Positions 55,316 to 64,000 of a stretch of DNA of 64,000 nt are shown piece by piece (position 1 is the stretch's first letter; each line of letters starts with the position of its first letter). Both the position numbers and the translations under genes were made by a program. Source of the DNA: Bin25 sp965221765 (GTDB lineage: Bacteria; Bacteroidota; Bacteroidia; Flavobacteriales; Flavobacteriaceae); NCBI GenBank assembly GCA_965221765.1, contig OZ244911.1:62001-126000 (forward strand). The letters run 5' to 3'. The notes under the pieces were generated by a model, which made no database searches, had not been told where the DNA came from, and saw only the letters and a list, made by a program, of their open reading frames with translations.

Positions 55316-58045
55316 TTAAAAATTTCTAATGTCTAGAATAAGTTGTTCAATTTTAGTCTTGGTATCCGCCACCTTGTTTTTTTCTTTTTGAATGATATGA
55401 CTTGGAGCTTTATTGATGAAACTTGGGTTATTCAATTTTTTATTAATCGACTCTAAAAAATGGTTTAATCGCAAAAATTCATTGTTCATTTTTTCAATTT
55501 GGGTTTTATCTTTTTCTGAAGAAACTTGGGTTTTTAAATCGGATAAATACTGACAGACCTCGTCAATCGAATCGCCAACTAATCTCTTTTTTAAGATTTT
55601 CTTTTTTGATTCAATGGGGATAAAAAATCGGTGAGTTTGAATACTAATTGTTTTTCCTAGATTCGTTGGAGGTTCTCCAATGACCATATTTAAATATTCG
55701 ATTTTTTCAATACAAGCATGAAAGAAAGTGAGATAATCAGAAGATTTTTTTTTATTGCAAGAAGGTTGGATTTGATAAACTTTTAAAGGCTTGACAAATG
55801 GAATTTGATTTTGCTTTCTAAAATTTCTAAATCTTGTGACTAATTGTTTTACAAACCCAAATAATTTAAGTACTTCAGAATTATATTGCTGAGATTTCGG
55901 CCATTTGGCATGAATTAAGGGCTTTGCATTTTCTTTCAAATGATGATTGATTTCTTCAGTGATAAACGGCATGAATGGATGCAATAACACCATTAATTTT
56001 TCGAAATCTTCAATCACTTGATTATAGATATTTATTGAAATAGGTTGCCCATAGGTTGGTTTGATGATTTCTAATAACCAAGAGCAAAAATCTTCCCAAA
56101 CCAATTTGTATAGATACATCAAAGCATCCGATATTCGGTATCGCTTAAAAAGTTGATCAATCGTTTCAATGGCTTGGGATAAGCGATGGTCAAACCACTG
56201 TAACCCTTGCATTTGAGCAGTACTTGGACTCAATTCAGAATCAATCTGCCAACTTTTTATCAATCGAAAAGCATTCCAAATTTTATTGGCAAAATTCTTT
56301 CCTTGTTGGCAAAGTTTTGTATCAAAGAGCAAATCATTTCCTGCATTTGTGGACAACATCAAACCTACTCGAACACCATCTGCTCCATAAGCTTGAATTA
56401 ATTCGATGGGATCCGGTGAATTTCCTAGTTGTTTGGCCATTTTACGTCCTAAATGATCTCGAACCAATCCTGTTAAAAAAATATTCTGAAATGGTTTTTC
56501 ATTTCGAAATTCATAACCTGAAATAATCATCCGTGCTACCCAAAAAAATAAGATATCAGGTCCCGTCACTAGATCCTTCGTAGGATAGTAGTAGTTAATT
56601 TCAGAATTGTTTGGATACCGAATCCCATCAAAAACTGATATAGGCCATAACCATGATGAAAACCAAGTATCTAATACATCAGGATCTTGAATCAAATCCG
56701 CAATTTTTAAATCCGGATTTTGGGAAATAGCCCTCGCTTTTTCGAGTGCTTTTTTTTTGCTTTTGGCCACCACATAATCATGTTTGTTTTTACCATAATA
56801 ATACACTGGTATTTGATGCCCCCACCAAAGTTGACGTGAAATATTCCAATCCTTGATGTTTTCCATCCAGTATTTATAGGTGTTTAGAAATTTTTTAGGA
56901 TATAGCTTGATCTCATTATCGACAACAGCATTTAAAGCAGGTTTGGCTAATTCTTTCATGTTTAAAAACCATTGTTCTGATAATCGAGGTTCAATAATAG
57001 CATTGGTGCGCTCAGATCTGCCAATATTGGTTTTATAATTTTCAATTTTGTGTATATGCCCTAGAGCTGAGAGTTCTTCCACAATTTTTTCTCGCACCAC
57101 AAATCGATCTTGATTTTTGTAGTGAAGACCAAATTCATTCAATGTCCCATCATTATTTAAAATATCAATGAATTCGAGTTGGTGTTTTTCCCCTAGTTCT
57201 TTATCATTGGGATCATGTGCCGGTGTTACTTTAAGACAACCCGTACCAAATTCGGTATCAACATAAGCATCGCTGATAATAGGAATTTCTCTTTTGGCAA
57301 TGGGAACAATAGCAGTTTTGCCAATCAATGATTGGTATCTTTGGTCTTTGGGATGAATACAAATGGCGGTATCTCCCAATAGGGTTTCGGGTCTTGTTGT
57401 GGCGATAGTGAGATGCTCTCCAGACTCTTTTATTGCGTAATTGATATAATAAAGTTTTCCATTGATTTCTTGGTGGTTGACTTCTTCATCCGAAAGTGTT
57501 GTCTGGGCTTGAGGGTCCCAATGGACCATTCGATACCCCTTATAGATGAATCCTTTATTGTATAAATCAATGAACACATTAATGACTGATTCACTCATGG
57601 ACTCATCTAGCGTGAATTTGGTTCGTCGCCAATCACAACTACAACCAATTTTTTGCAGTTGATTCAATATCTGACCTCCATATTTTTTTGTCCATTGCCA
57701 TGCGTAATCAATAAATTCTTTTCGAGTCAAATCAGATTTTTTAATGCCTTTATCTTCTATCCATTGAACTACTTTGGCTTCGGTTGCAATCGAAGCATGG
57801 TCAGTTCCTGGTACCCAGCAAGCATTGTATCCCAATAATCTAGCCCTCCGAATCAAAATATCTTGTAAGGTATTATTGAGCATATGTCCCATATGCAAGG
57901 CACCCGTCACATTAGGTGGAGGAATGACGATGGTGTAGGCTTTTTTATTTTTATCAACATCAGAATCAAAAAGATGTTGGTCCAAATAATATTGATACCA
58001 TTTTTTTTCAAATTCTGAAGCGTCAAACTTTGATGGAATACTCAT
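55316..58045 (-). CDS. valS: Valyl-tRNA synthetase
   Basis: A 909-residue class I synthetase. HIGH motif: PPPNVTGALHMGHMLNNTLQ near residues 41-60. The editing domain has TTRPETLLGDTAICIHP and GTGCLKVTPAHDPND. The KMSKS motif is KMAKQ in LGRKMAKQLGNSPDPIELI near residue 535. The C-terminal coiled coil (about 845-905) is typical for ValRS. The change of the first Ser to Ala in KMSKS is unusual; the final Lys-to-Gln is also seen as KMSKQ in Bacteroidota. Length and all other blocks are normal. Confidence 0.96.
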   Translation of the reverse strand: MSIPSKFDASEFEKKWYQYYLDQHLFDSDVDKNKKAYTIVIPPPNVTGALHMGHMLNNTLQDILIRRARLLGYNACWVPGTDHASIATEAKVVQWIEDKGIKKSDLTRKEFIDYAWQWTKKYGGQILNQLQKIGCSCDWRRTKFTLDESMSESVINVFIDLYNKGFIYKGYRMVHWDPQAQTTLSDEEVNHQEINGKLYYINYAIKESGEHLTIATTRPETLLGDTAICIHPKDQRYQSLIGKTAIVPIAKREIPIISDAYVDTEFGTGCLKVTPAHDPNDKELGEKHQLEFIDILNNDGTLNEFGLHYKNQDRFVVREKIVEELSALGHIHKIENYKTNIGRSERTNAIIEPRLSEQWFLNMKELAKPALNAVVDNEIKLYPKKFLNTYKYWMENIKDWNISRQLWWGHQIPVYYYGKNKHDYVVAKSKKKALEKARAISQNPDLKIADLIQDPDVLDTWFSSWLWPISVFDGIRYPNNSEINYYYPTKDLVTGPDILFFWVARMIISGYEFRNEKPFQNIFLTGLVRDHLGRKMAKQLGNSPDPIELIQAYGADGVRVGLMLSTNAGNDLLFDTKLCQQGKNFANKIWNAFRLIKSWQIDSELSPSTAQMQGLQWFDHRLSQAIETIDQLFKRYRISDALMYLYKLVWEDFCSWLLEIIKPTYGQPISINIYNQVIEDFEKLMVLLHPFMPFITEEINHHLKENAKPLIHAKWPKSQQYNSEVLKLFGFVKQLVTRFRNFRKQNQIPFVKPLKVYQIQPSCNKKKSSDYLTFFHACIEKIEYLNMVIGEPPTNLGKTISIQTHRFFIPIESKKKILKKRLVGDSIDEVCQYLSDLKTQVSSEKDKTQIEKMNNEFLRLNHFLESINKKLNNPSFINKAPSHIIQKEKNKVADTKTKIEQLILDIRNF

Positions 58046-58065
58046 TCAGCAAATCAAGAAAGTCA

Positions 58066-58073
58066 CAAAAATA
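58066..58073 (-). promoter_or_regulatory. Putative -7 box of valS
   Basis: TATTTTTG on the minus strand, 20 bp before the ATG at 58045. It fits TAnnTTTG. Confidence 0.45.
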
Positions 58074-58379
58074 ATGTCCTCAAGGAGAAAGAATAGAATT
58101 CTAAATTGTTGAAGACATTAAGAATAATAAACTTGCATTAATATCACTCAAGATATAACCACCGAAAATAAATTGTGTTTATGAATTTATTCAAAGAGGT
58201 AAATTACTCTCTGCGATCTTTGAATAATATAAAAAAACAGAGTGCCATGAGGAAATCATTTTTCTTTTCAACCCATAGATCCACCCTCGACATGGCTTTT
58301 CTTCTAAAAATCACCATAGTTCTCTGTTTTTGGGTTGTTTTTGAGCCAACTAGAGCGATTTCGGGGCTTCTTTTTTCTT

Positions 58380-59400
58380 TGATTCCTCTTTTAGGCTTGC
58401 ATTAAAGCCATCTTGCTTGGTAATCTCTTTCAATGATTGACAATCAATTCTAAAACATGTTGATGAGGGACGTTCACTCGTCCTTTGAATCGAGTGACTT
58501 GACCGTGAAACCAGTTAGCCCATCCACCGAAGGACTGTTCTCAACCAACCTTCTTGGCTGATGGCTTTGTTTCGTTCTGTTGGAAACTTGGCTAAGGGCT
58601 TGTTGCGATAGCCTTTTTCTATCACCCAAGAATCTCTGCCCATGGCCTCCAACCATTGTTCATTCTCTTTTGATGTATCCCCTATATCGGACAAGACTTG
58701 TTGTCGTTCGGCTACTAAAAGGCTTTGCATCAAAGCTTGGAAACCTTGACGGTCCTACTCACTGGCCGCTACCGTGTGGTCCCCCAGCATCAAGTCTTTC
58801 TCAGGGGTGGCGAAATATCGTTTGTAACTATCGTACGTCTTTTTTCTTTTTTTAAACTAGCGAGCCTCATGATCTGCGTTCGGACTTTTTTCTTCTTGTT
58901 GTTCATGATCGCTGTCTTCGGCTGAAAGCTAGGGGTTTCATGTTCGTCTTCTTTTCGGCGAAAAAGGACTAGCGGTGATGCTGATATCCGCCACAGCGGT
59001 GCCTTACAGGATGACTTTTTTCAGTGAGTTGTCGGTTGACTTTATCCATGATATGCTGGTAGAGCTTTTTAGCCGTTCATTGGGAACAAAAACGAGACAG
59101 CATGCTATGTATGATCAGGAACCGTATCTTCTAGGCCCAAACCACAAAAGCGGTAAAATGCATATTATCTTTGATGAATTCTTCGGTTCGAACCTCCGAT
59201 TGGTGGAACCCAATAGAGAGGAGTTGCCTATTGAATAAAATCATGGGATGATAGATCTTTTGGCCTCGTTGTTGTTGACTAGACTTATCATTTTCAACGA
59301 ATAATGCTTCGATGGGTTGCCCATCGATGATCTAGTTTGCTTGATTGAAAAATGGTTGGGTCGTTGTGTGACTTCGACCATGCTGGGGATTAAAAAAACG
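58380..59400 (-). pseudogene. IS5-family transposase relic
   Basis: Read from 59400 downwards, conserved blocks appear in order but in changing frames: QPIEALFVENDKSSQQQRGQ, MILFNRQLLSIGFHQSEVRT, IIHSMLSRFCSQ (for the usual VPDHSTLSRFR), AKKLYQHIMDKVNRQLTEK, AVADISITASPFSPKRR (first catalytic Asp), YFATPEKDLMLGDHTV, VLSDIGDTSKENEQWLEAMG (second Asp, usually ADKGY) and KGYRNKPLAKFPTERNKAIS, then the C-terminal VEQSFGGWANWFHGQVTRFK and ELIVNHRKRL. This is the IS5 pattern of the ISL2/IS1031 kind. At least six breaks. No ends recognised. Confidence 0.78.
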
Positions 59401-60047
59401 CATTGGATTGAAAAGATTTAAAATGATGCATCTCGCATACCATATACTACAACAAAATGATAAAAACCAATGGTCAAATAAAAAGACTTAGATTTTGAAT
59501 CCAATTCATTACCTTAGCGAAAAGTCAACCTTTTAGTGCAAAAGTCTCTCAGTTTCGTTCCAATGAGGCATATCGACAATAGATGGTGACATTCATGGAT
59601 GAGCAGAATTTTGAAACAAATCAGCTAGTAATCGAAATCGGTTTTGGAGAAAGTAAATCAATGTTGGATTAATTATCCTAGGTTGGCATTGAGCCATTAG
59701 ATTATTTTCTTATCATCAGTAGAGAAATCAAAAAATTGTAAAATATTTTCTAGTTCAAATGAAAATATTTTTAAGATTAAATTAGGGAAAATAACTCTTC
59801 CTCAAACCTATAAAGTTGATGACTTTAAAAGAGATAAAAAATAATGACTTATGGCTTCTATTCATGAGACTCAATATGGGAATTCCATAATATGGATGTA
59901 GAAGACCGTTTTAAGAACGTTCCGAAGTTGTTTGATCGTAAACATTTAAACAAATAGGTCAACGAATCCATATCAATACATAGAGGATATGTTTCATTGA
60001 GATTCCCATATGATACCATCGTCAAAAACTTGAGTAATTGGAACATA
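59401..60047. other. Intergenic region before the defence-like cluster
   Basis: About 650 bp without a supported gene. Near 59505 a motif CATTACCTTAGCGAAAAGTC followed by AACCTTTTAGTGCA resembles 52657-52690. Leader or promoter of the next gene should lie at its right end, but no good TAnnTTTG box is seen. Confidence 0.4.
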
Positions 60048-60500
60048 ATGTTGGAAGAATTGATAGGAAAAACTCTGAAACATGTTACTATATCGGCCTT
60101 TAACCAAACATATCTTGAGCTTGAGTTTAAACAAGGTAAAGTTCAATTTGGTTGGCATCCTTGTCCAAGAATTGTGTTAGAAATAAAATATTCAGATGAA
60201 GAAAATGTTTTAGAGTATTTCTTAGGTCAAGATTCAGTGGATGTTTTCGTTGGTGATAAATTGTTAGGGACCATTCCACTACTTTTTGGTTCTAGTACCA
60301 TAAACCATTTAGGCCGTCAAGGTATTTTTCAAGGAGTTATTCAAGAAAAAGAGGAAGACGATAATAAACTGGTTCAAAAAATTGAGTTTTCAATGACCAA
60401 TCTCCCATTCAGTTACGGTGAAATCACTCAAAACAAAGACAATGGAAAATTTAGATCGAAGCAAAACCGACTCAGATTTTCAATTTCCAATAGAGTATAA
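60048..60500 (+). CDS. Hypothetical protein, N-terminal part of a likely split gene
   Basis: A 150-residue product from ATG 60048 (MLEELIGKTLKHVTISAFNQ). It is beta-rich with FGWHPCPRIVLEIKY and LGTIPLLFGSSTINHLGRQG. A TTG at 59997 would extend it by 17 residues. It ends with TAA at 60498; the next coding block lies in the same frame two codons later. So it may be the N-terminal domain of one 440-residue protein broken by a single stop codon, or a separate gene. No family recognised. Confidence 0.6.
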   Translation: MLEELIGKTLKHVTISAFNQTYLELEFKQGKVQFGWHPCPRIVLEIKYSDEENVLEYFLGQDSVDVFVGDKLLGTIPLLFGSSTINHLGRQGIFQGVIQEKEEDDNKLVQKIEFSMTNLPFSYGEITQNKDNGKFRSKQNRLRFSISNRV

Positions 60501-60503
60501 ATA

Positions 60504-61370
60504 GTGATCGATGGCAGATATGACTTAAAAGACAAAATACTAAAAGACCTTAAGAATGCTAGTGGAAGTTGCATCACCCACCATGGATATATGAATTTCG
60601 AATTAGGAATGACGATTGATGAAGCAAGAAGTGTTTTAAACACACTTAGATTTTGCTTGAGTTTTTTTGCTGGAAGTCATATTGGAATGGTCTTTGTAGA
60701 ATTTCATGATGAGGATACATTAATTAATTCCCAGGTATCATATTATACCAAATTTCGACCCTATAAAGACGTTATCAAACCAATTGGTGATCATACGTGG
60801 GTTCATTCAAGATTTATAGAGAAAATGCATGAGATTAGAAAAACGGAAAATGATGAACAAGCGCTATCGGATCTTCTTCATTGGTATATTGAGGCAAACT
60901 CGAATCAAGGGCATACGGAGGGAAGTCTCATATTAGCACAGGTAGGTATTGAATTACTTTGGAATTGGATCTTATTTGACAAACTTAAAATGGTGACTAA
61001 AAACGATAGTGAGAGAATTAGTGCGGTTTCCAAAATTCAAATGCTTTGCACATATGTTGGAATAAATCTAGATGAGAATCAAATATCAGATGACTTTCAC
61101 AAGTTTAGTAAATCCAAGAAGATGTCTGTTTCAGAAGCTGTAGTGAATTTGAGAAATATGCAAGTACATTCGACAAAATCAAAAAGGGAAAGTTTAAAAT
61201 TATATTCACAAGATATTGTTTACGAGGCTAGTGAAATACTTCTTGCCATTATCGACCGATACATACTAAACATTGGCGGCTATGAAAAAGGAAGAAACTA
61301 TTCTAATAGATTAAAACGTAAATATGAACCATTTCATCCACACTTAAAGAATTTGATTTTAATGAAATAA
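60504..61370 (+). CDS. HEPN-like protein (RX4H motif), putative defence ribonuclease
   Basis: A 288-residue product from GTG 60504, in frame with the preceding block. The N-terminal part has TIDEARSVLNTLRFCLSFFA and GSHIGMVFVEFHDED. The C-terminal half is all helical with HTEGSLILAQVGIELLWNWI and VSEAVVNLRNMQVHSTKSKR, where RNMQVH fits the HEPN RNase motif RX4-6H. The layout of a beta-rich N-domain with a C-terminal HEPN resembles ApeA-like abortive-infection proteins; the specific family assignment is inference. It is followed 12 bp later by a TIR gene on the same strand. Confidence 0.6.
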   Translation: MIDGRYDLKDKILKDLKNASGSCITHHGYMNFELGMTIDEARSVLNTLRFCLSFFAGSHIGMVFVEFHDEDTLINSQVSYYTKFRPYKDVIKPIGDHTWVHSRFIEKMHEIRKTENDEQALSDLLHWYIEANSNQGHTEGSLILAQVGIELLWNWILFDKLKMVTKNDSERISAVSKIQMLCTYVGINLDENQISDDFHKFSKSKKMSVSEAVVNLRNMQVHSTKSKRESLKLYSQDIVYEASEILLAIIDRYILNIGGYEKGRNYSNRLKRKYEPFHPHLKNLILMK

Positions 61371-61382
61371 TCCAATCTCAAA

Positions 61383-62230
61383 ATGAATAAACGATATGAT
61401 GTAGCACTATCTTTGCTGGGGAACAGAGAGATTATATTGAAGTCGTAGCAAATTACCTATTATCGAGCGGTATTAGTGTTTATTATGATATTCATAGGAA
61501 AAATGATCATTGGGGTGAATCATTAACTGAAATCACGGAATACATTTATGCTGAAAAAAGCCACTGTGTTGTACTGTTTATTTCGAGAGATTACTGTTCC
61601 AAGAAATGGCCAAGATTGGAAGCAGAGCAATCTATTAAAGCGATGAATGAGAATCAAATAAAAATACTCCCCATACGGTTTGATGATTCTATATTACTTG
61701 GTTTGGATCAGGACATTCAATATCTAAAAGTTGAAGATTATCAGACTCCTCAACTTTTAGCAAAAGAAGTGGCGCAAAAACTTGGGTTTCGACCTTTACG
61801 TGGAAAAGATTCGAATATTCCTCCCCCTAAAATGAAAGACTCAAAAGGAGTCGTTAATTTTGATTATAGCAATAATAATGGAATATATATTATAGGCTCC
61901 GGAAAAGCCAAATTTGAAACAATGTGGAGTAAGGCAAGTAATACACGTATTTATCTTTACAACGATCCTCCGTCAATTCAAGGAATTACATTGGTAAAAA
62001 AGGAATGTCGGACAATTTCAGATGTTTCGGAAGCTAAAAATTTGAATTTCACTTCGAGATGCCGAACGGTCGAGATGAATCAGATTGCCATACTTAGAAA
62101 TAGCGAAGGACTTTATGCAGCCATTCAGATACTTGAAATTAAAGATGACACTCGTGGCGATCAAAATGATGAAGTTCGATTTCGATATGCAATACAATTA
62201 GATGATTCCGATAACTTTTCTAATATTTAA
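61383..62230 (+). pseudogene. TIR-domain protein, frameshift after codon 10
   Basis: ATG 61383 begins NKRYDVALS, then one missing T near 61412 shifts the frame. The other frame continues as a good TIR domain: FAGEQRDYIEVVANYLLSSG, ISVYYDIHRKNDHWGESLTE, VVLFISRDYCSKKWPRLEAE with the catalytic-Glu region, and IKILPIRFDDS. A C-terminal domain (about 150-282; GVVNFDYSNNNGIYIIGSGK) is not recognised. TIR proteins in bacteria usually cleave NAD+ on phage sensing. If the missing base is a sequencing error, the gene is intact at 282 residues. Confidence 0.72.
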
Positions 62231-62331
62231 ATCTTTATTTGAAGTGTAAGCTACAGTTGAGAATCGTAGTGATTCAAAAAAACTAATAGTCAAACAATGT
62301 GGAACTAGAACTGGTTTCTTCCGAATCTTTG

Positions 62332-63012
62332 CTAGTCCTCTAATTCTTTGGATATGTTATATCTATCTCTGTTATCAAAAAGAGAAACGGCAACATCAAT
62401 ATATCGCTTATAATTCGAGATAAAGTCTTTCCATAAAACAGTATAGATATACGATGGATGATTATCAAAGCATACATTTGAACAACCACAATTACACTCC
62501 CTTGTATTAGGATTTTTTATATTAAACATATTCTTTCTCATGATTGGAAAAAGAAAGGAGGTCTTTAGAATCTGACAATCACATTCCACATTTTTTTGCA
62601 CGAAGTAATCATAAGAGCCATTATTATCAGGTAATACAACGGCCAAAACGGCATTTGTTAAACTTGTCCTATCGCCTCTTGATATTTCTTTTAAAGAATA
62701 ACTTATTTCCCAGGGAATCCATTGCTCCTTTTCAGATTTACTATTTTCTTTCATTCCTTTTGAAATCAGGACAAGGGTAACAGTACTATCATATATTCTA
62801 TCTTTTAACTTATCTTCAATTGTAGACGTAGATAAGTCACTTATGTCTTCATCATCTGATTCTCCTTTGTAAATATCATGCTTATCCTCGATAGTATTCT
62901 CAAAAATATTGAGATAATCTCGTGGAGTTGTGTCTTTACATATTGGGACACTTGATAGTCTTTCAACCAAGGTGTCAGCATATTTGTACGAAACAAATAT
63001 TTTCTTACCCAT
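62332..63012 (-). CDS. TIR-like protein, DUF1863/ThsB type
   Basis: A 226-residue intact protein. KIFVSYKYADTLVERLSS is the TIR-like start, IYDSTVTLVLISKGMKENSK and EQWIPWEISYSLKEISRGDR are the family core with the conserved Glu, and NAVLAVVLPDNNGSYDYFVQ follows. A Cys-rich loop (ECDCQ, ECNCGCSNVC) may bind a metal. DUF1863 proteins include ThsB-type TIRs that make cyclic ADP-ribose signals from NAD+. It overlaps the upstream membrane gene by 8 nt, so the two are translated as a unit. Confidence 0.85.
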   Translation of the reverse strand: MGKKIFVSYKYADTLVERLSSVPICKDTTPRDYLNIFENTIEDKHDIYKGESDDEDISDLSTSTIEDKLKDRIYDSTVTLVLISKGMKENSKSEKEQWIPWEISYSLKEISRGDRTSLTNAVLAVVLPDNNGSYDYFVQKNVECDCQILKTSFLFPIMRKNMFNIKNPNTRECNCGCSNVCFDNHPSYIYTVLWKDFISNYKRYIDVAVSLFDNRDRYNISKELED

Positions 63013-63436
63013 TTAAAATATTGTGTAAAATTATTGCAGTAAATATGATGATTGGTATGCCATAAAACACTCTTAAAGTTTTAGAGAACATTATTTTTGG
63101 TATCGAATCTACTTTGCCTTCAAAAGGGGTATAATCAAGAGAGTACAAGTTTTTACTTGTCTTATGCCTATTCTTAACAACCCATTCGTAAAGTTTTCGA
63201 TAGCACTTTTCTTTGTGCAGGAAAAAACCATCTAAATACCAAAAAAATAGAACTGGTAAAACGAGAATTAAAGAAAAGTACTTTATATCGTTAGTAACTA
63301 ATGTATCATGAGTCAATACTGAAACCCCAACAATGATTGCAACCATCCAGCCTTTTAAAAGAAAGGAATTATTCGCCATTCTAGAAATGACGTTTTGAAT
63401 TAAATCAATTTCCTTATGCAATACCTCGTTATCCAT
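63005..63436 (-). CDS. Small membrane protein paired with the TIR gene
   Basis: A 143-residue protein with about three membrane spans: WMVAIIVGVSVLTHD, YFSLILVLPVLFFWYLDGFF and VFYGIPIIIFTAIILHNIL. The N-terminus EIDLIQNVISRMANNSFLLK is amphipathic and recurs in membrane proteins found beside TIR genes. It is probably the effector or membrane anchor of a two-gene TIR module. It lies 3 bp after the end of the third TIR remnant and overlaps the DUF1863 gene by 8 nt. Confidence 0.7.
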   Translation of the reverse strand: MDNEVLHKEIDLIQNVISRMANNSFLLKGWMVAIIVGVSVLTHDTLVTNDIKYFSLILVLPVLFFWYLDGFFLHKEKCYRKLYEWVVKNRHKTSKNLYSLDYTPFEGKVDSIPKIMFSKTLRVFYGIPIIIFTAIILHNILNG

Positions 63437-63439
63437 AAT

Positions 63440-63940
63440 CTATAATCTTAACCAATCTGAAAGTTCAAGTTTTTTACCTTCAAATTCAAGATAAAATTCA
63501 CCAACAATAGAATAAATGTAATTATAAGTAATAATTGGATATATCTCTAAATATTTATTACTTGAATATACTTGTTTAGGTTTTTCTGTTATTGGCATCA
63601 CTACAATATCCTCGAAGAACTTTTTATAATCTCTATAGCCTAGTTCCCAATTTCACCATTTCGAAGAAATAGCACTTTCGGTTGCCAAAAAGATGAATTT
63701 ATCGCAACTGTTGATTTTTTCTTTTATCCTTTTTGCTGTAAAAGCATTCTTTTTTCTGGCATTTCTGAATCTAATCAATTAATATAAACAGAAACTCCAA
63801 GGTCTTCAAGAGTAATACGATTACTTGTTCTGTTAATTCAGTTTTTCCATGTTTATGCGAAAAAAGATGGATACTAAATCGAACTTTTTCCCTCTCTTTC
63901 TTGTCTCTATAGCTTTATGATGCAAACTTTTGGATTTCTG
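63440..63940 (-). pseudogene. TIR-domain gene, broken
   Basis: On the minus strand, fragments in shifting frames make a standard TIR domain: SIHLFSHKHGKTELTEQVIV, LLKTLEFLFI (for LLEDLGVSVYIDW), NAFTAKRIKEKINSCDKFIF, LATESAISSKW followed by a TGA where the family has Cys, then NWELGYRDYKKFFEDIVVMP and ITEKPKQVYSSNKYLEIYPI, ending LELSDWLRL at 63440. The NWELG block holds the catalytic Glu. It is the first gene of the minus-strand TIR/membrane/TIR group. The upstream part reaches the window edge, so its start is unclear. Confidence 0.65.
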
Positions 63941-64000
63941 TAAATTTTTTTGTCTTGTATTAAATAATAACTCTCTTGGAATAAGGTTGTCTCTGTATAA

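Noticed and set aside
58175..58405. Plus-strand frame with a hydrophobic C-terminus
   Set aside because: Its second half is antisense to the IS5 transposase relic and it has no family resemblance.
59180..59200. GGTTCGAACC resembling a tRNA T-arm
   Set aside because: It lies within the IS5 relic and no cloverleaf can be built around it.

Overview
The window looks like chromosomal DNA from an AT-rich, probably marine or Na+-dependent member of the Bacteroidota. The evidence is a complete Na+-translocating NADH:quinone reductase operon, lipoproteins with the FVSCSSDDE type of lipobox, a BspA/DUF285 surface protein, CotH and M16 (insulinase) proteins, a bacilliredoxin, and Bacteroidota-style TAnnTTTG -7 promoter boxes just upstream of several genes. 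I cannot name the genus. No tRNA, rRNA or CRISPR array was seen.

Housekeeping and metabolic blocks are intact. They are: sulfate assimilation (end of cysH, cysD, cysN; 1-2375); HupE/UreJ-like, DjlA-like, bacilliredoxin and sensor kinase genes (7228-10645); a four-gene minus-strand operon that should convert trans-4-hydroxy-L-proline to 2-oxoglutarate (12075-16774); ogt and a serine hydrolase (16873-18524); aspartate aminotransferase and rsmG (19536-21430); nitrilase plus P5C dehydrogenase (22315-24946); nqrABCDEF (26910-32764), with its likely maturation enzyme apbE at 40453-41469; a methyltransferase-map-thioredoxin-gpmI block facing rsgA-dtd (44409-49554); and valS (55316-58045).

Between these blocks lie accessory islands full of decayed genes. 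Island 1 (2387-6891) is an IS1595-family element. Its matching inverted ends enclose a frameshifted transposase, an EcoRI-family adenine methyltransferase and a DUF262-HNH nuclease. Inside it sits a second element (5659-6604) with about 44-bp inverted ends, no transposase, and a decayed MNT-HEPN (mntA/hepT) toxin-antitoxin pair. Island 2 (24947-26785) holds remnants including a RelE-type toxin. Island 3 (32765-40424) holds an AAA-ATPase fragment joined to a broken CotH gene, a 128-bp MITE, an intact AAA ATPase next to a solitary inverted end of the type seen in island 1, and an M16 peptidase pseudogene split by an IS30 element. Island 4 (43640-44408) is another IS1595 relic. Island 5 (49635-54580) holds a second MITE copy, an intact Fic protein, a broken Dam methylase, RelE-like remnants and an ISL3 relic. 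Island 6 (58380-59400) is an IS5 relic.

The right end (60048-64000) is a putative defence cluster: a protein with a HEPN-like RX4H motif split by one stop codon, a frameshifted TIR gene, an intact pair of a DUF1863-type TIR protein and a small membrane protein that overlap by 8 nt, and a third, broken TIR gene. This cluster and the nested cargo elements of island 1 are the best places to look for an undescribed system. Frameshifts are concentrated in accessory genes while core genes are intact, so most are probably real decay, although homopolymer sequencing errors cannot be excluded from sequence alone.
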